Assembly: GCA_000383715.1 (NCBI GenBank) | Contig: KB911838.1 | Span: forward strand, 1 to 64,000 | Origin: Verrucomicrobia bacterium SCGC AAA164-E04 | Lineage (GTDB): Bacteria > Verrucomicrobiota > Verrucomicrobiia > Limisphaerales > AAA164-E04 | Length of the DNA: 64,000 nt | Direction of reading: 5' to 3' | Part shown: in pieces, positions 8,489-17,962 of the stretch | Layout of the letters: every line of letters begins with the position of its first letter | How positions within the stretch are numbered: the first letter of the stretch is position 1 | Position numbers and translations under genes: made by a program | The notes under the pieces: model-generated | The model's input: the letters and a program-made list of their open reading frames with translations, nothing else | Told to the model about the DNA's origin: nothing | Databases searched by the model: none

Positions 8489-10138
8489 ATGAACAAAATT
8501 TTTACTTGGTCGGTGTGTTGCCTTTTTGCTCTTACGATGGTCCTCAGCACTGCGCGGGCGCAAAGTGCGGATGAAGATTACATTGCCATTTACAAGCTAA
8601 TTAAGCAGGCAGATCAGTACCGTGATACGGGACTATCAGATCAGGCTGCAACCGCATACGCAACGGCAGCCAAGCAGCTGCAAACCTTTCAGAAAACCAA
8701 TCCGAACTGGAACCAGCGCGTCATTCAATTCCGCACAAGATACGTTGCGCGACAGATGGGCAGCCTGCCCAAGCCTGCGGTCATTCAGTCCACGCCTGCA
8801 GCCAAGAGCGATGACTTGACAGATGATCAGGAAGAGAAAATTCAAGCCGTTGTTGCGGAAGCAACAAATGAGCTTGGCGGTCAAGTGCAGGCATTGAATC
8901 TACGCGTAGAACAGTTGCAGGAAGAAAATCGCTTATACATATCGAAGCTGCGAGAAGCCATGTCCGCAAAACCTGCTGGATTCAACCCCGAAGAATTGCA
9001 GCAGGCTGAAAACCGCATCATGGACTTGCAGAAAGAAAAGCAGCTGCTGATGGTCAAATTGGAGCAAGAAGCAGATGCTTCTCAAGCTTCTGGTCAGACA
9101 GAAGATTCCTCGAAAACAAACGCATTGCGCCAGCAATTGGATGCGGCTCAGGGAACCATAGAGCAGCAGCAAAGTTTAATCGCCTCGTTGCGTAAGGAGA
9201 TGACTCCGCCCTCCGGAACCAATGATTCGGAAGCGGGTCAAAATCGAGATCAATTGGTTCAGGAATTAATGGAGCAGAATGCGCTTCTTCGCAGAAAGTC
9301 GCAGGATATGGCCAGTAACACCCCCTCGCCGGCTCCCCAGAAAGTAACTTCCGCACCAATAAAAGCGCGTCGAGGTGCTTGGAGATGGTGGCCTTTTTCT
9401 CGGCGTGATAAAAAGAGCAATGACCCCTGGCTTGAGGCGAAGCTTGCGGCCTATGAAGCTGAAAGAGTTCCTTATCTTTCCGAAGAACTCGCCCTGATGC
9501 AGAAGCAGAGCCCGGATCAAATGAAAATGCAGGCAGCTGGCGAATCTCCCATGCGCAATTTAAACGCCGAGCAAACGGCATCTGCTGCCCGACTAGAAGC
9601 CCAGGCAAGGCAGGCTGCAGGGGCAGGGGACCTGGCAACGGCTGCGGATCGTTTCAAGGCAATTATAAAATTAGCTCCCGACGATGTATCCACTTTGGCA
9701 AATCTAGCTTTGATCCAGATTCAAATGAACGCCACTGGCGACGCTGAATCGACATTGCAGCAAGCACTGTCCATTGACCCTCAACAAACATATGCCCTTT
9801 TCTTGTCAGGATTATTGAAGATTAACCAAAGCGATTTTGATGGTGCTTTGGAGTATCTTTCACAGGCAGCCAAGCTTGATCCTGATGATGCAGAAGTCCA
9901 AAACCATCTCGGTGTGGTTCTCAGCGAATTGGGACAGCGTGAATCAGGTGAAGCTGCCTTGCGGAAGGCCGTTCAGTTGCAGCCTGAATACACCGATGCG
10001 CATATCAATCTCGCCGTGGTATATGCTTCTCAGAATCCTCCTTTCAAAGAACTGGCAAAATATCATTATCAATTGGCACTTCAGGCCGGGCACAGCAAAG
10101 ACCCTCGTCTCGAGCGATTGATCGAAGGCGCCGAGTAA
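8489..10138 (+). CDS. Secreted coiled-coil and TPR-repeat protein
   Basis: About 549 residues from ATG 8489. The in-frame start at 8450 would put 13 extra residues before a clear signal peptide (MNKIFTWSVCCLFALTMVLS, cleavage near ARAQ). A Gln/Glu-rich coiled coil covers roughly residues 120-290. A basic, Trp-rich linker (ARRGAWRWWPFSRRDKK) follows, and then three to four TPR repeats from about residue 390 to the end (NLALIQIQMNATGDAE, LSQAAKLDPDDAEVQNHLG, AALRKAVQLQPEYTDAHINL). This design suggests a periplasmic scaffold. No enzyme domain is visible. yjbQ follows 36 bases later. Confidence 0.8.
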   Translation: MNKIFTWSVCCLFALTMVLSTARAQSADEDYIAIYKLIKQADQYRDTGLSDQAATAYATAAKQLQTFQKTNPNWNQRVIQFRTRYVARQMGSLPKPAVIQSTPAAKSDDLTDDQEEKIQAVVAEATNELGGQVQALNLRVEQLQEENRLYISKLREAMSAKPAGFNPEELQQAENRIMDLQKEKQLLMVKLEQEADASQASGQTEDSSKTNALRQQLDAAQGTIEQQQSLIASLRKEMTPPSGTNDSEAGQNRDQLVQELMEQNALLRRKSQDMASNTPSPAPQKVTSAPIKARRGAWRWWPFSRRDKKSNDPWLEAKLAAYEAERVPYLSEELALMQKQSPDQMKMQAAGESPMRNLNAEQTASAARLEAQARQAAGAGDLATAADRFKAIIKLAPDDVSTLANLALIQIQMNATGDAESTLQQALSIDPQQTYALFLSGLLKINQSDFDGALEYLSQAAKLDPDDAEVQNHLGVVLSELGQRESGEAALRKAVQLQPEYTDAHINLAVVYASQNPPFKELAKYHYQLALQAGHSKDPRLERLIEGAE

Positions 10139-10174
10139 GCCGGTTCTGGTTTGTGAGTATTTTTGGATTATCGG

Positions 10175-10600
10175 ATGTCTTTAAATCAGGTTCAAAAGCG
10201 GCTGGATGTGTCCACTCCCGGGCGCGGTCTTTTTGAAATCACTTCAGATGTCCAATCCTGGGTGCAGGAGAGCCAGATGACCGATGGTCTGGTGCACCTC
10301 TTGCTGAGGCATACTTCTGCGTCACTTCTCATACAGGAAAATGCAGATCCGGATGTGAAGGTTGATCTCGAACGATTTTTCAAAAGATTATGTCCCGATG
10401 GTGACTCCATTTACGACCACACCCTTGAGGGGCCCGATGACATGCCAGCCCATGTCAGGGCGGCATTGACATCCGTGCACCTGAGCGTTCCTTTTGCGGA
10501 CGGGCGCTTATTATTGGGAACCTGGCAGGGCATTTATGTATGGGAGCATCGCACCCATCCTCACCATCGGCAGGTCGTTGGGCATCTGGTAGGCAAGTGA
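10175..10600 (+). CDS. yjbQ: YjbQ/UPF0047 family protein
   Basis: A 141-residue cytoplasmic protein of the YjbQ (UPF0047) family, with family hallmarks LLRHTSASLLIQENADPDV, the GPDDMPAHVRAAL segment and GTWQGIYVWEHR near the end. E. coli YjbQ has weak thiamine-phosphate synthase activity in vitro, but the physiological role of the family is unresolved. I start at ATG 10175 rather than TTG 10163 because the conserved fold begins shortly after. The stop codon is followed after one base by the ATG of the FG-GAP gene, which implies co-translation. Confidence 0.92.
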   Translation: MSLNQVQKRLDVSTPGRGLFEITSDVQSWVQESQMTDGLVHLLLRHTSASLLIQENADPDVKVDLERFFKRLCPDGDSIYDHTLEGPDDMPAHVRAALTSVHLSVPFADGRLLLGTWQGIYVWEHRTHPHHRQVVGHLVGK

Positions 10601-10601
10601 C

Positions 10602-12989
10602 ATGAGTTTTCCCGTCAGTAAAGTGCGCGCTGGGCAGGTTGTTTCCTGTGTCTTTGTTTCATTACTCCTGTCGTTCAGTAGCCTGATCGCGCAAGGCACA
10701 GAAGCGACACATTGGGGCTTTGGACCCCTGGAAATGTTTCCCATTGAATCCCAGATTCAATGGGTGAGCTCACTGGATGCGAATAATGATGGCCTGAGCG
10801 ATCTGATTGTCTCCAACCCAAGGAAATCCGAATTGACATTGCTGCTCAACCGAACGGGCCATGAGCATGCAAACCCGGAAGGGAGCCGGCAAGGCTGGAA
10901 AAACGTCAATGATGGGGTCAATCGATTGCCTCCAGATTCCAGATTCAAAACAAAATCGATTCTGATTCAGAGCCGTCCCAAAGCCCTTGTTGCGGGTGCA
11001 TTGGATCAGGATGGCCTGCCTGACATTATTTTTTATGATGATCGCGAAACCTTGACTGTTCTATGGAGCGGGAAGGAGGGCGCCTGGAGTGAAAAGACAA
11101 CATGGCGTGTAACAGATGGTATCCCAGGTTTGAGATCGCTCATGATCAGAGATTTGAATATGGATGCCCTGCCTGATATCGCTCTGCTAGGCGAGTCTCG
11201 GGTGTCGATTTTTTACAACAAGGGAGGAAGACAGTTCGATCAGCCTCGAAACATTCAAATTCCCAGTGGTGTTACATCCTTTGAACCTGTCGACGTGAAC
11301 CAGGATCATCAATTGGATCTTGTTTTTCATGTTCCGAATCGGAAAAATGGTCTGTATGTTTCCCTGAGAAACGCGACATCCTTCGGTAATTTTATCCAAG
11401 TGCCCTCGATGCCGTTTGCGAAGGTTTTTTGGCAGCATGATACCCATCATGGCAAAGTGCAAATGTTTGCGATATCCGATCATCTGGACCAGGTTTTGGC
11501 CTATGAGCTGGAAACACAACCAAACGCAAATCCGACTAAAAAAACGGATTCAGGCGCCCTGCAGATGATTCGCTTCCCTGAATTTTCAGGTGTCAAACGT
11601 GGTGTTTGTTGGGCAGATATGAATGGGGATGGTCGGGATGACTGCCTTGTTTCGGATCCCGATGCAGGACTTCTAAACGTCTTTCTCTCCAACCAGCAGG
11701 AAGGCTGGGATGAGCCTCGCATTTTCCCCTCTTTAACGGGAGTGCAGAATATAGCTGTGATGGATTGGGGGCGAGATGGGGGTTTGGAGGTTTTTTTGCT
11801 CAGCAAAGATGAGGATCAGATAGGGCACGCTCATTGGGATTCCGTGAGCAAGACCATGACTTACCCCGAAAAACTTCCCTCCCTGAGCAAGCCTCTCGTG
11901 ATGCAGGGCCAAGCGTCTGGAGCGGGACATGCATCGCTGTCTCTTGTGGTATTGCACGAAAACGATCAAGGCTGGGCAGTCTCTTCGATTGGATCAGACC
12001 TGAGCATGCAGACACAATCGTTTCAAGGGAGCTTGAACGGCATTCCTGAACGACTCATGCTGCATGATCTGGATCAGGATGATTGGGTGGATTGCCTCAT
12101 TTTTACACCCTATGAACCCTTGATCTGCCTGCGTCAGCAGACAAATGATGTTTACGAAATGATTGAGTTAGCTCCACCGGGAGGTTCCTGGCAGGGAGGT
12201 TGGGCGACCAGTGGAGATTTAAACGCGGACGGCCAATCGGAATTGATCATGCCTTTCAAGAACATGGTGCGAGCCTACAACATGACATCTCGAACTCTTT
12301 CCAATGATACGGGTGCACCCACACTGGAGTGGGCGCTGCAAGTTGTCGGGCAGATCAACGGGCCATCCAATGCTTCCAACCTGCGATCGGGCGTTGTTTT
12401 ACGAAATGATGAAGGGTCGGCAACAAGTGTGGCTTTATTTGATGTTTCTGGATCGCGCTTGCATGTGGCTGAGCAAGATTCCAAGGGAGTTTGGAGAGTG
12501 ATTGGTAGTCAGGACATGGCCGTGAATGAATTGGTTCGTTTACAACAACTTGAGAATGAAGGAAGTCAGGAGATTCTGTTGCTTTGCGAAGGTAAAGACG
12601 GCGCAACGGTGAACACGATGGGAGGTCAGGCTCCACTATTGAAACCCATAGGCAAGCAACGTTCCTTGGCCAGAGAAGCGAGATTGCAATCTCTGCTTAC
12701 TGGTGATTTCGATCAGAATGGCATGCCCGAGGTGTTCGCCCTGGAAACCAGTGAGCATAGCGTGGAATGCTTCCAACTCGAACCAGATCAGTCGCTTGCA
12801 TCATTGAATCAATGGTCTGTTTTCGAAAAGCGAAGTTATCGCAATCAGGGGGCGGCCTTTCCCGAGCCCAAAGAAGGGGTCATCGCCGATTTTACTGGAA
12901 ATGGACTGCTGGATCTATGTCTGATCGTGCACGATCGAGTGATCCTTTACCCGCAACGAGCATGGACAGGAACGAAATCTGCCGAGTGA
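10602..12989 (+). CDS. Secreted FG-GAP/VCBS-repeat protein
   Basis: A 795-residue exported protein with an N-terminal signal (hydrophobic VVSCVFVSLLLSFSSLIAQG). The body is a chain of FG-GAP/VCBS blades, with calcium-binding Asp motifs such as DANNDGLSDL, DMNGDGRDDCLV, DLDQDDWVDCL and DFDQNGMPEVF. These indicate one or two seven-bladed beta-propellers. No C-terminal UnbV domain is seen, unlike the propellers at 41-54 kb. Its ATG directly follows the yjbQ stop, and its 3' end overlaps the lipoate ligase-like gene by 28 bases. The role is unknown; such propellers usually bind proteins or glycans at the cell surface. Confidence 0.8.
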   Translation: MSFPVSKVRAGQVVSCVFVSLLLSFSSLIAQGTEATHWGFGPLEMFPIESQIQWVSSLDANNDGLSDLIVSNPRKSELTLLLNRTGHEHANPEGSRQGWKNVNDGVNRLPPDSRFKTKSILIQSRPKALVAGALDQDGLPDIIFYDDRETLTVLWSGKEGAWSEKTTWRVTDGIPGLRSLMIRDLNMDALPDIALLGESRVSIFYNKGGRQFDQPRNIQIPSGVTSFEPVDVNQDHQLDLVFHVPNRKNGLYVSLRNATSFGNFIQVPSMPFAKVFWQHDTHHGKVQMFAISDHLDQVLAYELETQPNANPTKKTDSGALQMIRFPEFSGVKRGVCWADMNGDGRDDCLVSDPDAGLLNVFLSNQQEGWDEPRIFPSLTGVQNIAVMDWGRDGGLEVFLLSKDEDQIGHAHWDSVSKTMTYPEKLPSLSKPLVMQGQASGAGHASLSLVVLHENDQGWAVSSIGSDLSMQTQSFQGSLNGIPERLMLHDLDQDDWVDCLIFTPYEPLICLRQQTNDVYEMIELAPPGGSWQGGWATSGDLNADGQSELIMPFKNMVRAYNMTSRTLSNDTGAPTLEWALQVVGQINGPSNASNLRSGVVLRNDEGSATSVALFDVSGSRLHVAEQDSKGVWRVIGSQDMAVNELVRLQQLENEGSQEILLLCEGKDGATVNTMGGQAPLLKPIGKQRSLAREARLQSLLTGDFDQNGMPEVFALETSEHSVECFQLEPDQSLASLNQWSVFEKRSYRNQGAAFPEPKEGVIADFTGNGLLDLCLIVHDRVILYPQRAWTGTKSAE

Positions 12990-13699
12990 ACGTGGGGGCA
13001 GCCACGGTCAGGGAGCATTTGATCTGGGACGAATACCTTTTGAGGGCTTGCGAGGACGGGCAAATCGGGCCCAGTATCCGGACATGGGTAGTGAATGAAC
13101 CAACGGTAGTGCTGGGCTATTCCAATCGACCTGATCGCGAGGTTCACATGGCGCTTTGCCGTCAACGGGGCATACCCGTTCTGAGACGCACGAGCGGAGG
13201 AGGGACCGTCTTGCTGGATGCGGGATGCCTCAATTACAGTTTGATTCTGCCTGTTGCGTATCATCCATCAATGGCCTCAGTGACTCTGACCAATCAATAC
13301 ATCATGGAAAAGCAGCGTGGTTTGCTGGAGGAATGTCTGGGTAGGGAAGTGGCTCTGAAAGGGCACACTGATTTGGTCATTGGAGAGCGCAAGGTGTCCG
13401 GTAATGCTCAGCGTCGGGGCCGGTCCACTGTTTTGTTTCATGGTAGCTTTCTTTGCAACGCTGATTTGGGGCTTATCGATAAGGTGCTTGCCTTTCCGTC
13501 CAGACAACCTGCCTATCGTCTGGCCAGGGGGCATTCTCAGTTTTTGATTAATTTGGGTATTTCCGTTTCGGATTTGTCGCAAGCCGTGCTATCTTATTGG
13601 GTTAAAAATTCTGAAAATATGACTGATATCATCCGTTCAGAAGCAATCTGGAAAGACTGCAGTGGGCGACTTGAACAATCATCCAAACCTTGGCGCTGA
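12962..13699 (+). CDS. Lipoate-protein ligase A-like protein
   Basis: A 245-residue cytoplasmic protein of the BPL/LplA/LipB fold, which attaches or transfers lipoyl or octanoyl groups to lipoyl domains of 2-oxoacid dehydrogenases and GcvH. Motifs seen are WVVNEPTVVLGYSNRPD, RRTSGGGTVLLDAGCLNYS (the RRxSGGG ligand loop) and DLVIGERKVSGNAQRR with the catalytic Lys. The long C-terminal LplA domain is missing, so it may be a transferase such as LipM or need a partner. I chose ATG 12962 over a start 65 codons upstream, which would lie deep inside the FG-GAP gene and adds unrelated sequence. It overlaps that gene by 28 bases. Confidence 0.85.
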   Translation: MDRNEICRVNVGAATVREHLIWDEYLLRACEDGQIGPSIRTWVVNEPTVVLGYSNRPDREVHMALCRQRGIPVLRRTSGGGTVLLDAGCLNYSLILPVAYHPSMASVTLTNQYIMEKQRGLLEECLGREVALKGHTDLVIGERKVSGNAQRRGRSTVLFHGSFLCNADLGLIDKVLAFPSRQPAYRLARGHSQFLINLGISVSDLSQAVLSYWVKNSENMTDIIRSEAIWKDCSGRLEQSSKPWR

Positions 13700-13805
13700 G
13701 TATTTTAACCTGTCATTCTTCGTTCAATGAAGCATGGCAGAGATTTCGAATTACAGTTTTGAGCCTAGATAGGCACTATTTGTGCTGTTAATAACATTCT
13801 TACGC

Positions 13806-15059
13806 ATGCAAAAGACATTCACATTCAAGCCGCGCCTGAAACACGGGGCTGCACTCTTCTACGGCATGATCGGTTTCGGTGCTCCATTGAGCGCCCTGGA
13901 ATCAGAGGATTTGCTGCACTACCGCGTGGGTAATGTAAATATCAGACCTCAGTTCACGGGGGGGATGGTCTACAATGATAATATTTTCTTTCGAAGTGAT
14001 GATGCATCGCGTCAGTTGCTGGCAGGTCCCAAGGAAGGTGACCTGATCAACCAAATTGGGCCTGGAGTGACTTTCACCCTTGGCGAAAACCCCATCAATA
14101 CCCTCTCATTTTCCTACAATTACCTGCATCGGTTCTATACGGATCATTCCGACGTCAGTTCGGGTGATCATTTTGCAGGATTATCGGCAGCGGTCACCAG
14201 TGGTAAGGTGCGCGTCAGCACGAGCCACAACCTCAGCTACCTGACAGGTATTCAGGGTGGCGGGCAAATGATTGTCGAGCAAAGCAATCGACTTCAGTTC
14301 TCTGATCAATTACGCATCAGTCTGGACCTTACGCCCAAGAGCGATGTTTACTTCAGTGGCTCTTACCGTGAAACTGATCAGGCAGAAACGTCGCGTTTTG
14401 CAGATACTTCCAACTGGAACATTGCTGGCGGTTATGGCTTCAAATACAGCGAAGGGCTGCGGTTTTTCTCCCAGCTGAGTTACGGGCAGCAGGCGACGGT
14501 CGCTCGAGGAGGTCGAGGCACTGAAAGGGTATGGGACCTTGTGGGGGGCAGCATCGGTGCTGAAGGTGAGTTTACTGAAAAACTGACGGGCACGCTTCAA
14601 TTCGGATATCAGCAGCGCAGTTCGGATCTGACGGGCATCAGTGCCGGAGCGCCCACCGTGACGGCTGAGCTGGAGCAGTTGCTTGGAGATCGCACCATGC
14701 TGGCGCTGACCTACACTCGTGCGAATCAAGTGAATGCAGATGCGGCGGATACGGCTTCCGTATCGGATAACATTCGTTTGACCTTGCGCCGTGCGCTGGG
14801 AAATCGTGAAAAATGGTTTGCTTCCATGTTTGGCAATTACAGTCAAAACGACTTTTCCAGTTCCTCTGGCAGCGTTAATGGTCGATCCGACACACTTTTC
14901 TCCTACGGTGGCGGCCTTGATTACCAGATTCAGGAGTGGTTGTCCTCGAGTCTGACTTATACGTTTGCTGATTTCTCAGCAGACATACCTTCTCAACCGC
15001 TGAGTTCTATTGACTATCAGGTCAATATGATTAGTCTAACCGCAAACATTGGTTTTTAA
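13806..15059 (+). CDS. Outer-membrane beta-barrel protein of the polysaccharide export operon
   Basis: About 417 residues from ATG 13806 (GTG 13782 is an alternative). After a signal-like N-terminus cleaved near LSALES come many alternating amphipathic strands (TLSFSYNYLHRFY, RVSTSHNLSYL, DVYFSGSYRETD, KLTGTLQFGYQQR) and the last strand VNMISLTANIGF, which ends in Phe as outer-membrane barrels do. Similar barrels accompany exopolysaccharide and exosortase loci. The next gene, a Wza-like export protein, starts 3 bases after the stop. It probably works in polysaccharide secretion across the outer membrane, but this is inferred from the neighbours. Confidence 0.75.
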   Translation: MQKTFTFKPRLKHGAALFYGMIGFGAPLSALESEDLLHYRVGNVNIRPQFTGGMVYNDNIFFRSDDASRQLLAGPKEGDLINQIGPGVTFTLGENPINTLSFSYNYLHRFYTDHSDVSSGDHFAGLSAAVTSGKVRVSTSHNLSYLTGIQGGGQMIVEQSNRLQFSDQLRISLDLTPKSDVYFSGSYRETDQAETSRFADTSNWNIAGGYGFKYSEGLRFFSQLSYGQQATVARGGRGTERVWDLVGGSIGAEGEFTEKLTGTLQFGYQQRSSDLTGISAGAPTVTAELEQLLGDRTMLALTYTRANQVNADAADTASVSDNIRLTLRRALGNREKWFASMFGNYSQNDFSSSSGSVNGRSDTLFSYGGGLDYQIQEWLSSSLTYTFADFSADIPSQPLSSIDYQVNMISLTANIGF

Positions 15060-15062
15060 ATC

Positions 15063-15644
15063 ATGAGTTCTCGTCTCAAAATTCATCACATCATCTCCAT
15101 GGCCATCCTCTTATCATTCGGAGGCCTGAAAGCGCAGAGCCGTGTGGCTGCTGATTACAAAATACAGCCCGAGGACGTGCTTCGTATCCTTGTCTTCGAC
15201 GAACCATCCCTGGCGCAGGAGGGACTCAGAGTCTCTGGAACAGGGAATATCACCTTTCCGCTGCTCAAGGATATTCCCGTCAAAGGTCGAACGACGGAAG
15301 AAATCGAACAGGACATCGAACGCCGACTGAGGGATGGTTACCTCAAGGAACCCAGTGTTTCGGTGTTTGTGATCGTCTACAACGAGCAATCCTACACCAT
15401 CATGGGGGAGGTCATGATCGACGGCATCTACCCGCTTCCTTCCGAAAAGAAAATCGATCTTGTGGAGGCCATCGCCAATGCCAAAGGCTTCACTCCGAAT
15501 GCCAAGGATTCCAGAATTCAGCTCTTCCGGGACGGCGAAAAGCGGGAATTTGATTTTAACGATCTCTTCAAAATCAAAGATCCGGAAAAGAAAATATTCA
15601 TTCAGCCCGGAGACAAAATCAAAGTCCCTGCCAGATTTTTCTAA
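15063..15644 (+). CDS. Short Wza-like polysaccharide export protein (Poly_export/SLBB)
   Basis: A 193-residue periplasmic or outer-membrane export protein. After a signal peptide (cleavage near KAQS) follow the Poly_export domain (DYKIQPEDVLRILVFDE, VSGTGNITFPLLKDIPVKG, EEIEQDIERRL) and one SLBB domain (YTIMGEVMIDGIYPLP, IANAKGFTPNAKDSRI, IQPGDKIKVP). E. coli Wza has about 380 residues, a lipid-anchoring Cys and a C-terminal outer-membrane helix. This protein has neither lipobox nor that helix. The barrel encoded just upstream may supply the membrane pore. It sits between the barrel gene and the tyrosine autokinase. Confidence 0.9.
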   Translation: MSSRLKIHHIISMAILLSFGGLKAQSRVAADYKIQPEDVLRILVFDEPSLAQEGLRVSGTGNITFPLLKDIPVKGRTTEEIEQDIERRLRDGYLKEPSVSVFVIVYNEQSYTIMGEVMIDGIYPLPSEKKIDLVEAIANAKGFTPNAKDSRIQLFRDGEKREFDFNDLFKIKDPEKKIFIQPGDKIKVPARFF

Positions 15645-15664
15645 TCTGAGTGACCCAATCAACA

Positions 15665-17863
15665 ATGGAATCTAACAATCAACATTCAATGGAGAATCAG
15701 AGCGTTGCTGAAAACCTGAATCTTCGACATTATTGGCACATCGTTCTGGAACGACGATGGCTGGTCATCACGGCGTTCATTTCAGTCTTTGTTCTGAGTA
15801 TCATTTATTTGGTCAAGGCAACTCCCATTTTTGAGGCCAAGACGGTGCTGCAGATCAACAAGGAATCCACCAGCATGATGGATGGAGCAACGCCCATCGT
15901 TTTTAATTCCAATGATCAGGAATACCTGCAGACCCAATACAAGAACTTGCTCAGCAGATCCTTGATCGAATCCGTTGTCAGAGACCTCGGTCTGGATGAA
16001 GAGGGTCGCTATGCTCAGTCCCAAAATGTGATCAACGCTGTCCGCAATGACATCACTATTTCACCTGTTCGCCTGAGTCGACTTGTTGAAATCAGCGTGC
16101 AGCACCCCTCGCCCCGTGTCGCGGCCCAGATTTCGAACAAGCTCCTTGATAACTTTCTCGCTCGCAACCTGGATCAGAAGCGTGAGAGAGCCTTTCAATC
16201 TTATCAGTGGTTGGATACTGAAGTGGATGGCCTGCAGGAGGAAGTCAAGAATTCAAGACTCGCTGTATTCCGCTTTCGAGAAAACAACAACATGCCTTCT
16301 CTCGAGGAGAGTCAGGATACTGTGAGCAAAGCGCTTTTTGCAGCCAGCCAAAACCATCAATTAGCCAATGACGAAGCAGAGCAGGCTCAGAAGGCGATTG
16401 ATGAAGTCGATAAAATGATACGGGAAGCTGGTGAGTCAGGTCAGTTACTGGACCTTTCCCAGATTCCATTTGTCGCGAGTTCCGAGATCATCAAAACCAT
16501 CCGTGCCAATCTGGTGATGGCCAAAACAGATCTCGCCGCGCTTCAGGTCAAGTACCTCGAAAAATGGCCAGCCGTGATTGAAGCCAAGGAAAGGATCGTC
16601 AAACTCACCGAAGAAATCCAGAAAGTGGCCCAGGATGAAATCGATCTTCTCAGGGAACAGGCTCGATATCAGCAAGCCAGGGCAACCCGCGCTCTTGATT
16701 CACTCAATGCCCGTCAAGCCGACATGAATCGTCTGAATCAACTCAAAGTCGAGTATGATAATCTTGTCATGGAGAAAATGCAGAGCGAGGAGCTTTACAC
16801 CAGCATGCTGGCGAAGACGAAAGAAATGGATCTCAGCACCAAGGATATGATGCAAAATCTGGTGGTCGTCGACAAGGCCTTCGAACCCATTAACCCGGTC
16901 AAACCACGCAAATCGCTGACCCTTGTCCTGGGCGTCATAGGGGGGCTTGGCATGGGCTTCGCCTTAGCTTTCTTTGCCAACTACATGGATGATTCGATCA
17001 AGAGTCAGGATGATATCGAAACGCACTTGAGGCTTAATTTCCTGGGCTATATTCCCAACATCAAAACGAATTCACTCGTTGAAAGGGACATGCAGGCTCA
17101 TTTGCATCCTCAGTCGAATGCTGCGGAAGGTTTCCGCACGGTGCGTGCTGCCATTTCTCTTGTGCATAAGTCGGACAAATTCAAGATTCTGTCATTCACC
17201 AGTACGATTCCTTCCGAGGGTAAATCGCTGGTTACCTCAAACCTTGCTATTGTCACTGCACAGACAGGTGTCAAAACTTTATTGATCGATGCTGACTTGC
17301 GCCGTCCCTCGATGCATAAAGCATTTCAAATGCAGAGCCCCATTGGGATTTCTTCCTACTTAACCGACCAAGTCAGTGATATTGCAGAAATCACGCAGAA
17401 GACCGAAGTTCCAAACTTGGACATCATCTGCTGTGGGGCTGTTCCCAATAATCCTTCAGAATTAGTGGGATCTCCGCGTATGGGGGAATTACTGGAAGCC
17501 GTTCGTGGTAAATACGATCGTATTTTTGTCGATTGTCCTCCAGTTTCCGCGGTGAGTGATCCTCTGATGATCGCTTCCCGAACCGATGGTATTGTGTTTG
17601 TGTCCAAATTCAACAAGATCCGCAGGGACCATGCCCGCAAAACAATTCAAAGGATTCAGGACGCTGGCATCTATATCCTTGGAACGGTTATCAACGATAT
17701 TGATTTCGAAGGTAAGGATTCCTACTACTATTCCTACTACTACTATCAGAATCGTTACTACGCATCTTACTACAGTAACGAAAAGAAACTTGAACCGAAT
17801 AAAAAAAGCAAATCGGTTGTTCAATTGGACAAGACGAAAAAGAAATCGGAGTCTGAGGTATAA
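15665..17863 (+). CDS. Polysaccharide co-polymerase and tyrosine autokinase (Wzc/BY-kinase)
   Basis: About 732 residues from ATG 15665 (GTG 15650 is an alternative). An N-terminal Wzz domain lies between two membrane helices, at about residues 32-50 (WLVITAFISVFVLSIIYLV) and 418-440. Coiled coils fill the periplasmic part. The cytoplasmic kinase half has Walker A (STIPSEGKS), Walker A' (LLIDADLRRP) and Walker B (YDRIFVDCPP). Near the C-terminus is a striking Tyr cluster, about a dozen Tyr within some 25 residues, the usual site of autophosphorylation that controls chain length and export. The gene lies 20 bases behind the Wza-like gene and is followed by a strong terminator. No glycosyltransferase, flippase or polymerase gene is in the operon. 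Confidence 0.93.
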   Translation: MESNNQHSMENQSVAENLNLRHYWHIVLERRWLVITAFISVFVLSIIYLVKATPIFEAKTVLQINKESTSMMDGATPIVFNSNDQEYLQTQYKNLLSRSLIESVVRDLGLDEEGRYAQSQNVINAVRNDITISPVRLSRLVEISVQHPSPRVAAQISNKLLDNFLARNLDQKRERAFQSYQWLDTEVDGLQEEVKNSRLAVFRFRENNNMPSLEESQDTVSKALFAASQNHQLANDEAEQAQKAIDEVDKMIREAGESGQLLDLSQIPFVASSEIIKTIRANLVMAKTDLAALQVKYLEKWPAVIEAKERIVKLTEEIQKVAQDEIDLLREQARYQQARATRALDSLNARQADMNRLNQLKVEYDNLVMEKMQSEELYTSMLAKTKEMDLSTKDMMQNLVVVDKAFEPINPVKPRKSLTLVLGVIGGLGMGFALAFFANYMDDSIKSQDDIETHLRLNFLGYIPNIKTNSLVERDMQAHLHPQSNAAEGFRTVRAAISLVHKSDKFKILSFTSTIPSEGKSLVTSNLAIVTAQTGVKTLLIDADLRRPSMHKAFQMQSPIGISSYLTDQVSDIAEITQKTEVPNLDIICCGAVPNNPSELVGSPRMGELLEAVRGKYDRIFVDCPPVSAVSDPLMIASRTDGIVFVSKFNKIRRDHARKTIQRIQDAGIYILGTVINDIDFEGKDSYYYSYYYYQNRYYASYYSNEKKLEPNKKSKSVVQLDKTKKKSESEV

Positions 17864-17896
17864 TTTACTAACAGACCGTCGTTATCTCATTTGAAG

Positions 17897-17933
17897 CCCG
17901 GTTAGTCTGAAAAAGACTATCCGGGTATTTTTT
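17897..17933 (+). terminator. Rho-independent terminator of the polysaccharide export operon
   Basis: CCCGGTTAGTCT (17897-17908) pairs with AGACTATCCGGG (17914-17925) with one T-T mismatch, a 5-base loop and a T-rich tail (TATTTTTT). It separates the operon from the convergent TroA-type gene. Confidence 0.85.
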
Positions 17934-17962
17934 ATGGGAGGGGTGTTCATACGGTTTCGATT

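Noticed and set aside
9054-9638. 194-codon frame on the minus strand inside the coiled-coil/TPR gene
   Set aside because: It is the antisense shadow of a Gln/Glu-rich coding sequence and has no recognisable domain.
12767-12961. N-terminal extension of the lipoate ligase-like gene
   Set aside because: The extra 65 residues lie inside the FG-GAP gene in another frame and do not resemble the family; ATG 12962 gives the normal start.
17725-17785. Repeated TAC/TAT codons at the end of the autokinase gene as a DNA repeat
   Set aside because: They encode the tyrosine cluster typical of BY-kinases, so the repeat is explained by the protein.
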